From Acestrorhynchus altus (taxonomy: Eukaryota; Chordata; Actinopteri; Characiformes; Acestrorhynchidae), in NCBI GenBank assembly GCA_034509495.1, contig CM067503.1, positions 24,902,316 to 24,966,315 on the forward strand: 64,000 nt of DNA, read 5' to 3'. The notes under the pieces were generated by a model that worked only from the letters and a program-made list of their open reading frames with translations, was not told the DNA's origin and did no database searches. Positions 1 to 11,394 of the stretch are shown piece after piece (the first letter of the stretch is position 1; the number at the start of each line of letters is the position of its first letter). The position numbers and the translations under genes were made by a program.

Positions 1-91
1 GTCCTGCCAGTTCAGGGAATCAACCTTCCAGACACAAGGCTGGTTCTCAAACCACAAAGCTACAGCTGATTGAGCCACAGCTGCACATGGC
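1..91 (-). mobile_element. tRNA-derived SINE-like head, minus strand
   Basis: Read on the minus strand, this has the layout of a tRNA-derived SINE head: an A-box-like stretch, then a B-box-like GTTGATTCCC. It shares CACAAGGCTGGTTC (plus strand, 33-46), preceded in both by CTTCCAG, with the segment at 24354-24431. That shared wording is seen directly; the tRNA origin is inferred from spacing and box similarity. It is cut by the window edge and is not a functional tRNA, since no cloverleaf can be completed. Confidence 0.45.
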
Positions 92-851
92 AGTGTTGAC
101 TACTTGCTGACACCAATCTGATCAAAGTATCCTGATCCAAGTATCTTAATGTTGTGTAATCTTGTTGTTGCATTCTGCTGGTTTTAAGCAGATCTGAAAA
201 AAAACTAATTTTAAATATTGGTGGATGCAAATAGGATCTGAGGAACCAACTTTTGGCTTTTAGCTGATACAGATCTGAGTATCTTCACCTTTTTAATCTT
301 GGGTTAATTTTGTTGGGTGTTGTAGTTTGACGTACTTTAATTTCCTAAAAAATATGAAAAGTAGGAGAAACATATGTCACATAATAGGAGACACACATGC
401 CATTTATTTTTATTTTTAGGAGATCCTAGGCTACTCAAAGTTGTCTTTATTTGAGATGTAAATATTAACACAATGTAGATGTTTGTATGAATTTGACAGT
501 GTTTTGATAAAAATATTTGCCTACAATTTTTTATGTGTACAATTTTACTGCTCCTATCACTAATCAGTTGGAGTCTGCATGCAGATGTACATGTTAACAG
601 AGCAGTAAACATGCACTGGAAGCTCCTCTGGCATTTAAACAGTTGGAAGTTATTTATGATATATGTATCATGCCTGTAGGTTACTCAGATCCTGAGTTGC
701 AAAGTCTAGAACACAGCATGTAAATGCCAGATCTTAGGTTGTTATGTTAAGTGTCGGCTGATATTTCATATATGGCTGATATACTTTAATGTGGAGCATC
801 AGTTGATACTGATCCGTGCTATATTTTAATAACAAGTGTAGGACTTGATTG
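92..851. other. AT-rich non-coding DNA, nothing recognised
   Basis: No coding signature. Words such as GATCTGAGTATC, GATCCAAGTATC and GGCTGATA recur between 120 and 820, suggesting decayed repeat DNA of unknown family. An open frame on the minus strand (337-612) has no recognisable motif and an AT-driven composition. Confidence 0.5.
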
Positions 852-1106
852 ATGAGGCTTTCATCAAAGGGTGGCACACAAGCGATCAATGTAGGCTGTC
901 AAGGTTTCCCAGCCACATCAGTGCACTACATCCTGCAAAAGCTCAGCCTGGAGCCAAGGTCCTTGAAGAAAGCCATTGGAGAAATAGGCCTGGCAGCTGA
1001 GTCCAGCTTAAGGGCTGTGGTTAAAGACAGTCCAGAGTTGGAATCCTTCTGCAGGTTAAGGCTAACCACCTATTGCTACCCCACTCAGGTGAAGTGTACA
1101 GGTTAA
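852..1106 (+). pseudogene. non-LTR retrotransposon C-terminal relic
   Basis: The translated frame contains INVGCQGFPATSVHYIL followed by a KKAIGEIGLAAE-like helix. This resembles the region after the reverse transcriptase domain in fish non-LTR elements, where a V-G-C-R-G-F block is followed by a helix of the type RKAIKELSQAAE. No catalytic reverse transcriptase motif (YADD) or endonuclease lies upstream, so this is a 5'-truncated or decayed fragment. The frame stops at 1106, and the A- and T-rich DNA further right shows no clear poly-A tail. No host gene start is implied by the ATG at 852. The clade is not resolved. The assignment rests on recognition of a short motif, so a chance match is possible. 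Confidence 0.45.
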
Positions 1107-1848
1107 GGGGCGAAATGCTTGTGGATGTGAGACACCTGCTGACAATGCAGAAGGATTCTCAACACAGACCATCCTCCCACCAAGGAGTTCCAATACAAGG
1201 AATCATTTCCAGCACCATCATCATAGCTCCAGCCGTTTCTGCTTGTAGCAAAGCATATTTTATTGTTTATCTCACTTATATATAGAGTATAATATGGCAT
1301 TCTGGACTGCTTGGGTTTGATATTTTCCCCTGGTCTCCCTAAGTTACAGTGTTTAATGTATTACAGAACAGTCTGATAATGTTCATTGATGGTGACCTAC
1401 TACAGCGACGCAGTGTCAAAAACAAAGCATCAGAATTGGATCAGGCTTAAAACAGCCTATAGCCCATCTATTAACATACTGTAGTGGACATCCTTACATT
1501 GTTATTTTAAACGAGGATCCAAAAGTGTGTATTTATTCCAACATAATATGTAGTAAATAAGTAAAGAAATAAACTAGAAGCCCTGCCAAACAACCAGTCT
1601 CTCACTCAGTCTCTACAGTCACTACAAAAAAAGCTCCAGAAAATGCTTCTGCTCAGGCTCCTCATCTATCTCAGTTCATGAAACGAAGCATATTTTAACA
1701 CAAAAAAAACAATCAACAATGAAATTGTTACATTGAACCTGAGTGTGTATTATTACAGTCCTGCTGTTAAAGGAAAATAGGATAAAGGCTGGCTGGATTT
1801 AGACTGGGCATCTCAGCTATAGTAAGAGTAACAGCCTAATGCTATTGC

Positions 1849-1852
<4 letters not shown>
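1107..1852. other. non-coding DNA, nothing recognised
   Basis: Mixed-composition DNA without a recognisable gene. The part up to about 1220 may be the 3' untranslated end of the retrotransposon relic just upstream; the rest is AT-rich and featureless. Confidence 0.45.

Positions 1853-1913
<61 letters not shown>
1853..1913. repeat. (TG)n microsatellite
   Basis: About 30 uninterrupted TG units, seen directly. The open frame across it encodes only Cys-Val repeats. Confidence 0.97.
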
Positions 1914-1915
<2 letters not shown>

Positions 1916-2148
1916 GTGTTGATGTCTCTGTTCCCCCGGTTAAAGGCTTTTTAATGGCTCCTGTCACACAGGGATATTACAACCCCCTCCCCACCACCAC
2001 CACCACCCTCCCTCGCTTTGACTGCTGCAGCTGTTGCTGGACTGAATAATCTGATTTGCCGGAAAAGAGCCTTTCTTCCCTGAGCCGTGCTTACACACTA
2101 CACATGACTTTAACACACTCTCTGTGTTTTCAAAGAGCATTACTTTTC

Positions 2149-2157
2149 ACACACACA

Positions 2158-2197
<40 letters not shown>
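2149..2197. repeat. (AC)n microsatellite
   Basis: About 24 AC units with one CC interruption near 2160. It lies about 240 bp after the preceding TG array and in the opposite strand sense. Confidence 0.97.
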
Positions 2198-2199
<2 letters not shown>

Positions 2200-2234
2200 G
2201 TCTACACAAAAACATGGTTTATTTAGAGTTAAAG

Positions 2235-2707
2235 CTTCATTTCCTCTCTCTCTTCTCTCTGTCTCCTTTCTCACAAGTACATCAGAGTTTAACTCCTTTC
2301 TCTCTCTTTCTTGCTCTTCCACACTCATTCTCTCCCTTTTTATGCCTCTTTTTCTTTCTTCCTTTTCTTCTTCTTCTTCTTCTTCTTCTTCTTCTTCTTC
2401 TTCTTCTTCTTGTTCTTCTTCTCTTCCTTCCTTTCTGACACTTTATATTTATATATTATATTTATATATTATATCTCGTTGTTTTACTCCATCTTCTTCT
2501 GTCTCTCTTTCTGTCGCTCCTTGCTTGATCTTTTTTCTCTTCTTTCTTATACCTTCCTCTTCTCTCTTTCATTTTTTTGCTTCATCTTCCTTGTCTTTAC
2601 TTTTTTCCCCACTCTGGCATTCTCTTGTTTATTGTTCACTTTCTTAGTCTCACTTTATTGACTCTTTCTTGCTCTCTATACCTCTCTCATCTATTTCACT
2701 CATCTAT

Positions 2708-2753
<46 letters not shown>
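2235..2753. repeat. polypyrimidine tract with (TTC)n and (CT)n
   Basis: About 520 bp in which the plus strand is almost entirely C and T. It contains a near-pure (TTC)n at 2365-2420 and a pure (CT)n at 2710-2753. Long Leu/Phe/Ser frames here are translations of low complexity, not genes. Such mirror-like tracts can form triplex (H-) DNA in principle; no function is claimed. Confidence 0.95.
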
Positions 2754-2755
<2 letters not shown>

Positions 2756-2774
2756 CCTACCAGCCAACAGGTAA

Positions 2775-3060
2775 GAGGATTTCACTAGTTTACGCTCAAA
2801 CGTTTCCAGCACAATGTGATGAATGGGTACCTGGCTCCCGTCGTCTTCTCTCTGCATTCAGTAAATCAGAGCTCTGTTCTGCTGCTCACTGACGCCAGGA
2901 GTGCATTACATCAGCCAGCCCTGCATGGCTCTCGCGACTTTATGAGATTTCAGCCCCCTTGGAAAAGTAGAAAAGAGGGAAACGAGTGTCCAGCACTCAA
3001 AAAACTGATCTGATTGAGGAATTAGAAACCCCTCCATTATGTGTCAGAAGCCAGAAGTTG
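2775..3060. other. repeat-free block, possible conserved non-coding element
   Basis: Balanced composition, no simple repeat and no transposon wording, directly after a 0.5 kb simple-sequence tract. Two short frames end without splice signals or motifs. Classing it as a candidate conserved non-coding element is inference from repeat-free complexity only. Confidence 0.25.
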
Positions 3061-3930
3061 GATTACAAGGTAAAAATGCAATGTTTCCAGGTCACAGTAG
3101 AGTTGTACTGCCCTGATGTAATTAGTGCGCGCGCAGTGCATGTGTGTGTGTGTGGTTTGGAGAGTGTTTTTGGCTACAGGCATGTTTGATTTGGTGCCAG
3201 GGTGTAAAACACCATGTTTGTTATTGGACTCTTAAACAGCAGGGGAGCCAAATGTGGCATAATTACTATGACAGGTTAGGCCTGCGTTTACGCTTTGGAG
3301 GTTGATACCTGTGTTTGAAGGCACAAGATTTATAGGAACATTATTCAAACTGGTCCTACAGTACTATGTACACACACCAGAGGAACCAAACAATGAGGAC
3401 AGAGTGAAGACCAACCTAATGATGGTTCTATAATATGAGGTGGAAGGAAAGCAGGTTGAGGAATTCCCTTGAAATTTTCACATGAAGCTGGAGTTTACAG
3501 ACACGTTGATAATGTTTGCTTGTCGAAGGAGCGCTGGATTGGCCACATAATCAATCTCCAACATTATGGAGGAACCTCACTGTAGCCAAACAACTCTTTT
3601 AAACAACTTCTCCACGCCTGCCCTCCTTTCAAGGCAGTAAAACATGCAACAGACACTTTCCACATGAGATTGTGTTTTACTTATCAAGCTTGGTTTACTT
3701 CCTACAGTTTGCTGCAAGTTAACTTACTCAACACACTTGAAAAAGGATTACAGTTGTACAGTTGAATCTAAATACACCAGGCCGGAGAGTTAATACTTTT
3801 ATGCTTTAATTAGAACATTTATTTGTTGAGTTTGTTGAGTTTGACATTCTGCTACAAATAACAGTAGGCTAAGACTGGCAACATAACTCGACCTGATTTT
3901 TATACAGTCCGCCTTAGTTTTTGGATAATT
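3061..3930. other. non-coding DNA, nothing recognised
   Basis: No gene or known repeat recognised. A short (TG) run near 3140-3153 is preceded by a GCGCGCG stretch, an alternating purine-pyrimidine patch. Confidence 0.5.
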
Positions 3931-4036
3931 GGCGGTGGTGGGGGTGGGGGGTCTGTCCCTTGTGATTAATTTTGGTTCGTCCTTTTGGGTTTGTGTCCTT
4001 TTGATCAGTTTAATTTTGTTGAACGGGGGGACGGGG
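3931..4036 (+). other. two G-runs, potential G-quadruplex region
   Basis: The plus strand carries GGCGGTGGTGGGGGTGGGGGG at about 3931-3951 and GGGGGGACGGGG at about 4025-4036, in a G/T-rich, A-poor context that extends to about 4095. The first run has enough G-tracts for an intramolecular quadruplex. A minus-strand frame of 106 codons crosses it, but it looks like a product of the skewed composition. Confidence 0.5.
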
Positions 4037-4332
4037 TCCCATTTCATTGGTTGTGTTAGTTTTGTTTTGTTGACTGGGGAGATATTACTGATGGCAGTCC
4101 ATCCCTGGAAACTCACCACGTTGTTTTTAAAAATTACATAATAAATATTAAATTTCTGTTTTGAATTTTATTCAAAACAAATAACCCATTTAAACAGACC
4201 ACACTTGTAGATCAACAAAGCAGAACAAACAGTAGCACTACAAAAACTAAAAAGCAGAGGGGGCATAATTCTAAATTGTGTTAAGGTTGGTGTAGGAAAA
4301 TGTAGTAGGCTAATGTTTTGGTTTCACCCAAG

Positions 4333-4425
4333 GACTCTTATTGGTACACCAATTGCCCAGGCAGGGAACTGAACCCTAGTCTGCCAGAGACAGTGACTAG
4401 ACCACATCAGCCAATAGTGGTTCAT
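4333..4425 (-). mobile_element. tRNA-derived SINE-like head, minus strand
   Basis: On the minus strand GTGGTCTAGTCACTG resembles a tRNA A-box, and about 30 bp later GGGTTCAGTTCCC resembles a B-box (GGTTCRANTCC). This spacing and wording match tRNA-derived SINE heads common in fish. No tail repeat is visible next to it. Confidence 0.45.
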
Positions 4426-4656
4426 CCATATAAAGAGAGAATATTTAATGATATTTATTTGAATGTGTTAAAGACAAGTGGGTAGCATTTAGATGAGTGA
4501 AGTAACCATCATGTGTAGAGACTAGTGAAGAGAGTTCATATGAATTGCAGAAGCTCCCTTCGAGCTGTGTCTTATAGAGCACCAAAGGAGGAGATGGCCG
4601 CATATTTTGATGATCCTATTTCTTCATTTCCTGCACTGCTTCAATGTGAGGGACCG

Positions 4657-4659
<3 letters not shown>

Positions 4660-4705
<46 letters not shown>

Positions 4706-4743
4706 CTCTCTCTCACTCTCTCTCACTCTCTCTCTTTCTCTCT
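4660..4743. repeat. (CT)n microsatellite
   Basis: About 84 bp of CT units with isolated G, A and TT interruptions in the right half, suggesting an older, partly decayed array. Confidence 0.97.
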
Positions 4744-4881
4744 ACTTGTCAGATAGCAGGATAGCAGCTTGACAGACTCATTCCGTGTGAAATGGGGATG
4801 ATTGGGGGATTTGGCATCCCCGCTGTTCTGAGTCTCAGAGATACAACACACACTGACTTCCTACACAAAAATTCCAGTAGC

Positions 4882-4884
<3 letters not shown>

Positions 4885-4932
<48 letters not shown>

Positions 4933-4947
4933 TGGTGTGTGTGTGTT
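4885..4947. repeat. (TG)n microsatellite
   Basis: About 23 TG units, an AGTG interruption at about 4931, then a further short TG run. Confidence 0.97.
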
Positions 4948-5771
<824 letters not shown>

Positions 5772-6030
5772 AATGACACAGCATGAGAGGAGAGAGTACT
5801 ATTGTCTGAGTCCAGCTCCACGTGCCAGAACCCAGAGCCGCTGGTCCCTTCACTTCCTGGATGGTGTGTGTAAATGGAAGCTCACTTGTCAAACTGTCAT
5901 GTCTCAGACAGATTACCTGCCTAGCGCCTGCATCTCATTGCTGAGAGCACGCTGCTTGGCCATAACCTCAGACAAACAAGACTAGGCCTGAAACTGGAGA
6001 AATGCTGTGGGGCCAGCGTGACGCAGTAAA
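5772..6030. other. repeat-free block, possible conserved non-coding element
   Basis: Balanced, complex DNA bounded on the right by a (CT)n array. It contains sequence such as GACAGATTACCTGCCTAGCG that is unlike the local repeats. Frames on both strands (5650-5892 minus, 5773-5985 plus) have no recognisable domains. The call is inference only. Confidence 0.25.

Positions 6031-6034
<4 letters not shown>

Positions 6035-6063
<29 letters not shown>
6035..6063. repeat. (CT)n microsatellite
   Basis: About 14 CT units after a poly-A stretch. Confidence 0.95.
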
Positions 6064-6066
<3 letters not shown>

Positions 6067-7303
6067 GTCTAAGGGGTTTTTTTGTCTTGGAGGCTGCAAT
6101 TTAAGTGTTCAAAGCTTTGTCAGCCCGTAACACTTTGATATTCTTCCCAGGCTTCAGAAGACCATGGGAACAATGAGCTTATGACTGCAGGCTCAGAGAG
6201 CACTATATTAGCTGTCACCATATCAGTTCCATATTACACATATACTAAAGTGAGCAGTAAGGACCATACATCCTTTTTTCTGTGTCCAGCTGGGGTTTAT
6301 AATTGTGTAAATAGTCTGGGATTTCACGCGATTTAATGTCGTTATTTGCTTCAACAGCGGCGCAATTCTGTGTGCAGATTTTTACAGCTTAAACACATCT
6401 GCTTAAGCTTCCGCCTTCATTGCCACTATTGGCTCCGCATGTACCAGACATCAACCACTGGTAAACTGCTTTTCAACACAGCCAGTTGACCACAGCCTAA
6501 AATAGCTAAACACAAATATCAGTTAACCGGAATCAGTTTGACTTGACCTGACTTCTTTACTTTTCAAAGTATGTATTATTATTTATTTTTTTTACATTGG
6601 CATTAAAAAAATCTGTTTATTTTAAGACTAAAATAATGAAGAAATGAAATGAGCTGATTTAGCAAGGCTATTTTATTAGAGTTAGTAAATGAGTTAATGT
6701 TCATTAATGCAACTGATATGGGTTTTGGTTTTAAAAATATTTAACTTCCTGCAGACCCTTCACACACATACACACACCGCCATGGTCCTACATCTTAGGC
6801 CTACTTTTGAGGCTCGTCGTCACAACATCCTAACTTGATGTTCAAAGTTCCTCGGCATTCTGTTTTTCGAATACAAATTGTCACCTGAACTACATTATCA
6901 CAGCCAGGCATCAGCTATAGAGCTTATCAGTCAGACACCCCATCGCAGACCACCAGATGTTGCTGTGGAGCAGTGTTATAATTATAATTTTTTATTGATC
7001 ATTTGCCATATGAAAATGAAAGTTATGCCCACTGCATTCAAAATACCTTCTTGCAGCTGTTGTGTAAATGTCATTTAGTGAGCATGTGTCATCATGTCTT
7101 CACATAATCAGGCGGCAATGAAACATTTACAAAGAAGTAAAGTGTACTTATGTATTAACGTTGCTAAACAGCTCGCCATTGTTAGTCATCATAGTTATCT
7201 TTTAACCACTGCTAGCAACATTATCAAACAAATCATATTTACATTTTAATCAAATTTAAGTTTTACCTTAAAACTAAGTAGTACCTTGCTGTTAGAGGAA
7301 AAA
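6064..7303. other. non-coding DNA, nothing recognised
   Basis: No gene recognised. Repeat-free, moderately GC-balanced DNA lies at 6300-6460 and AT-rich DNA follows. The last 100-200 bp may belong to the hAT relic that begins at 7304. Confidence 0.5.
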
Positions 7304-7590
7304 ATGGAAATTAGACATTTGGAACCACACAAGCCAGAGGATTTCATCATTATCCAGTCTGGAGAGGACAAAAACCGCTCCTTCAACACTCGGTGGTTCA
7401 AGAAAAAAGCATGGCTTACTGCAAGTGTAGCTAGAAAATCACTCTGCTTTCCTTTCCTGTTCTTTGGGAGGCAACACTACATGACCACACAATATTCATG
7501 ATCTGAACATCTTTCAGACCTCAAAGTGGTGTGGCTCACAAACGTGCTATTGAGCTCCATAATACGCAAACAGAGGAGAACAGGTATGTG
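7304..7590 (+). pseudogene. hAT-type transposase relic (TTF zinc-finger region)
   Basis: The frame reads KPEDFIIIQSG, then NRSFNTRWFKKKAWL, then LCFPFLFFG. This is the pattern of the TTF-type zinc-finger region of hAT/ZMYM-like transposases: R-S-F..W...+.WL followed by F-C-x-x-C-x-x-F. The usual cysteines are degraded here: LCFPF keeps one where the family has C-x-x-C. The frame stops near 7501. In a shifted frame, HKRAIELHNTQTEENRYVL (about 7536-7592) resembles the segment that follows the finger in the same family. No DDE catalytic core or C-terminal dimerisation region is visible. It is a decayed fragment, not a host gene. The family resemblance comes from recognition and has not been searched. 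Confidence 0.5.
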
Positions 7591-7872
7591 CTTTAGAGCC
7601 CGAATTGCAGTTTCAGTTCATTTAACCTTCAGGAGGCCTTAACTGACTAGTGTTATGTTAAAACAATCACCACATCAATGCTTACTGAGTCAGGAGAGAA
7701 TATTAACATTGGAAATGATTCACATTCATGCAGCACTATGAACAAGAAATATTACAGGCACTTGTTATGCTATCAATTCAAAATGAATTCTTCAATTTGA
7801 TGGACTTTGACAGAAAAGTCATTGACAAGTTTGCCCACATTAAAGACCGTCATGCATCTTTTCTTTTCAAAT
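7591..7872. other. non-coding DNA, possibly hAT debris
   Basis: No clear feature. The stretch at about 7720-7810 could be further decayed transposase sequence, but no motif supports it firmly. Confidence 0.35.
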
Positions 7873-8062
7873 CAAATCAACATTTATTTGTTTAGCGTCT
7901 TCACAACTGAAGTTGTCACAGAGCGGCTTCACAGAAATCAAGAAATAGAAAGGTTAACGACGCGGGAACAAAGGATAAGAGATAGATCCCCTAGTGAGCA
8001 AGCCAAAGGGCGACAGTGGCAAGAATAAACTCTCAGAGCTGGAGGAAAGAACCTTGGAGGTG
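7873..8062 (-). mobile_element. dispersed fish SINE-like repeat with 3' tail, minus strand
   Basis: Reading the minus strand, a body with CTTGCCACTGTCGCCCTTTG leads to GTGAAGCCGCTCTGTGACAA and ends in ACAAATAAATGTTGATTTGA at about 7873-7892. The same order (CCCTTTGGCG, TGTGAAGCTGCTCTGTGACA, then ACATTTTGATTTGAT) occurs on the plus strand at 32095-32257. Related tails end the repeats at 54960 and 58885. The shared tail is seen directly; retroposition by a LINE partner is inferred. Confidence 0.65.
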
Positions 8063-9919
8063 CACCCTTCTTTTCGCAATGATCACCACCAGTCAGTTAT
8101 TAAGGAGTGTTGTTTGTAATAGGTTCAAAGCTCTATTGGGGTGTTTTTGTATTACAGTTGCAGACCACAAGTATCATGTATGGTATGATCAGTCTGATCA
8201 ACTGCCATTATTAGTGACGATCAAATCCCTGTTTTCTGTGGAAGTTCGTACTGGGTTATGTGCTTACTTGGTTTGTCATTGATGAGGTGAGTTTGAAATA
8301 ATTGAGCAAGTAGGTTTGTGTGTAGTCTCGCTGACAGGTGGGATGCTGAGTGTTTATTTTGCCTCACCATGTTTTCTCCCATGCTGTATTATAAAATGCT
8401 GATCTCAGAAATATCAGGGCTATATTAGCTATCAGTACTTTACTCGTTAACACTGCATTATCATTAACACAGCTATCACTTCTGATCCCACCTTCTGACT
8501 GACTATGTACCGTGCAGCCTCTCGCTTGTGTTGAATTTTTTGTCATTCGATTAAAAGAATTGTATAACTCCAACAATCTGTACAGACAGTACAGAGCATG
8601 TTATAGGTTACAAAGCCAGAGCAACAGAGCTGCAAAACATGAATTTGAATTGAAAATTACTCAAAGCTGAAGTTTGCAAACCAAATGCTGAAATTTATTC
8701 ACTCAGAAATTGTTTGCCAGTAGAAGTGAACACATTGAAATGCCTGGAGTTTCACATATAAAATCTGCAGACATAAGCTCAGTTTAATCAAGCTTTTACA
8801 TCTACTGGCTCTATATTGCTGCTTCACTTCATTATAGTGTTTAGTGCTATTTTATTTATTAGAGCTAATAGTCATTGATTATGCTAGCTCAATGTTATAT
8901 TTACTAGTCATATATATTTGTTTGTATACCAGCATATATTACACTGTAATAGAAACACCAAATTAATTATTCAAGCTGAATAACATTTCTATTTTAGTTA
9001 GTAATTCTACACACTAAGCAAAAACCAATCTTTGCCATTTGCTCACTGTCTAAAAAGACGTTTCCAAAAATGTGAAGAATTTTTTAACTAAGCCATGCAT
9101 CAAGTAAGTACACAAATGTTGTCATTGTCCATACAAAAGAACCCTTTTTTTCCGAGTGTATTAGTAATTGAAGCTAAAGTCTTAAAGATGAAATCCTCCT
9201 TGGTAAGCTTCAGCATTACTAGATGAGAAGCACATTGCTTCTTTTTCAGAAGGAAGCATTCATGCACGGATGTTACAGTTTCACATATTTCCTGCAATTC
9301 TTTAATGTGTGCGAGGGCAATCCTCAGTCACTCATTATGTGAGCTGCACCATGAGAGGAGAGCAGACACATACAGTGTAATGGATAGTGGTTTTTCACCC
9401 ACTGCAGCCTGACAGTTGGGTCTGATAATGATAAAAGCAATCCAACTCCTCAGTGGCAAAATTAGCAGCTGAATTATCTGAATTATATCAGGTGTGGTTT
9501 TAGTGTATATCAGTAAAAATAAGTAACTAAATTAAGTAATAAGTAACTAAATTAAATCAGTAACTAAATTAAGCTGCATCAGATCACAAAACTGCCAGGT
9601 ATTTGCAATAACATGTATCATTATATGGGAATTCCATCTAAAGTATAGATTGTCTCCAAAGACCCACTAAAACTCACAGCCTTTGTAGCATGCAGGTATG
9701 CTGAACTGTGTGCATGTTGTGAGTGCATTAGAGGAACTGAACCCCCAACTGTGTGGATTGCACCACAAGACGGCAAAATTACACTCTGCTTCCTTCAGCC
9801 TGGACAGAATTTCTTCAACAAGCTGGTATTTTTAATTTTAAAGCTGAAACGAGACATCTAGGTTAAAAATTGCACCTTCCACTGGGAGCACTGCTTTACA
9901 GCAAGTTCAATAGTTGGGG

Positions 9920-9920
<1 letters not shown>
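8063..9920. other. non-coding DNA, mostly unremarkable
   Basis: AT-rich, no gene. At 9722-9775 the minus strand has GGGGTTCAGTTCCTC, a possible B-box like the one at 4333-4425, so a further SINE fragment is possible. At 9500-9575 a short AAGTAACTAAATTAA unit is repeated about four times. Confidence 0.45.

Positions 9921-9986
<66 letters not shown>
9921..9986. repeat. (GA)n microsatellite
   Basis: About 33 uninterrupted GA units. Confidence 0.97.
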
Positions 9987-9988
<2 letters not shown>

Positions 9989-10162
9989 AGGAGCAGGGTT
10001 CTGAACAGATGGAAATGATGGTGCTGTGATTTTGGGCTGCAAACTGAACTCAGGACTCAGACACAATTAGCTACCAACAGATGGAAGTCTTCATGTTAGA
10101 ATCGCCCACCTCTTCAGAACGACTAGCACAAGGTCTGCAGGAACAGGCCCACTTTGCATGCA

Positions 10163-10250
10163 AAACACACACACACACATTCACACACGCACTCACACAC
10201 ACACATTCACACGCACTCACACACATTCACATGCACACACACACACAGAC

Positions 10251-10285
<35 letters not shown>

Positions 10286-10385
10286 CATTCACACACGCAC
10301 TCACACACACACATTCACACGCACTCACACACACACACGCACTTACACACACATTCACACGCACTCACACACACACACACACACA

Positions 10386-10460
<75 letters not shown>
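10163..10460. repeat. compound (AC)n array with TCACACGCAC variants
   Basis: About 300 bp of AC-based repeat. The left two thirds carry regularly spaced variants (ATTCACAC, CGCACTCACAC) in blocks that themselves repeat; the right third (10390-10460) is pure AC. All three plus-strand frames are open simply because the repeat lacks stop codons; the His/Thr-rich products are not genes. Confidence 0.97.
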
Positions 10461-10462
<2 letters not shown>

Positions 10463-10639
10463 TTTGCTCATTTTGAGCTGTTCTTTACATTGTCTCAGAA
10501 TCTCTTCAGAAATGGAGCCAAAATATTTTTCAATATTTTGTTCTTCTCCTGTAATGTTAAGAAATGCACAATGCACATTTCCGCAGACAATTACAGTTCG
10601 TTCATAATGTAACTGACTGGAAAACATAAAATATCATGT

Positions 10640-10920
10640 TTGCATTCAGAGCCTTAGTGAGGTCAGGATATTGAATGATCACAAACCCACCTCATCTTTA
10701 CAAACGTACTGGATTGAGCAACATTGGTCCATTGCACTACAGCTGAATGCTGGGGGGCTTTATACCTGTCTGGCCAATGCTTAGAGTCCTATTCTATTGA
10801 GAGTACTTCTCTACAGGTACTAGACAACCTGTCTGTGCATTTGCACATCTGTGTCAGCAATGGCCGCAACTTAAAATAGCCGAGAAGGGAAGTCCACAAA
10901 CATTTGGAAATATGGTGTAC
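10640..10920 (+). mobile_element. dispersed fish repeat, 3' half (non-autonomous transposon-like)
   Basis: Starts near GCATTCAGAGCCTTAGTGAG, runs through GCTGGGGGGCTTTATACC, AGTCCTATTCTATTGAGAG and TTGCACATCTGTGTCAGCAA, and ends near CCACAAACATTTGGAAATAT. This is wording I recognise from a very abundant fish repeat. The segment at 37432-37625 carries the complementary 5' half, and the two overlap: TTAGTGAGGTCAGGATATTG here against TTAGTGAGATCAAGATGTTC there. No coding capacity is visible. The superfamily is not certain. Confidence 0.55.
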
Positions 10921-11312
10921 TTTCACAGTCAGTTGTGATTCTAAACATTGGCTTGGTTGTGTGTATAGAGCGCGGTGCTGCCCTCTCAGCACTCTCAGAT
11001 TTCCAAAAGAAAGGAAGGAAAAGCTTCTCTGAGACTTGGACAGAGATGCAGTATTGTGCTGCAGCGTTTTCACCATTTTTACTTTGATAAGCAATCAGAG
11101 CCTGTAAAGGACATTATGGGCTCAGACGCTGCTTCATAGTGGATTCACTCCCAAATCCAAAATGATATTTTAAAACGTGCTGGAGGCGAAATAATGCTGT
11201 GAGTCTGAGCCAACGAGACACAACTGAACACTAAATCCTTTTTTCTTTTCTTCATCTGTTCTGTTGGCTCAAAGAGAGGTCTAGACTGGAGGCCCAGACA
11301 GGACAGTCAGTG

Positions 11313-11317
<5 letters not shown>
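10921..11317. other. non-coding DNA, nothing recognised
   Basis: A minus-strand frame of 101 codons at 10789-11094 overlaps the repeat above and has no motif. Nothing else is seen. Confidence 0.5.

Positions 11318-11393
<76 letters not shown>
11318..11393. repeat. (TG)n microsatellite
   Basis: About 38 uninterrupted TG units. Confidence 0.98.

Positions 11394-11394
<1 letters not shown>

Noticed and set aside
10081..10612. His/Thr-rich frames of 130-152 codons
   Set aside because: Translations of the AC array.
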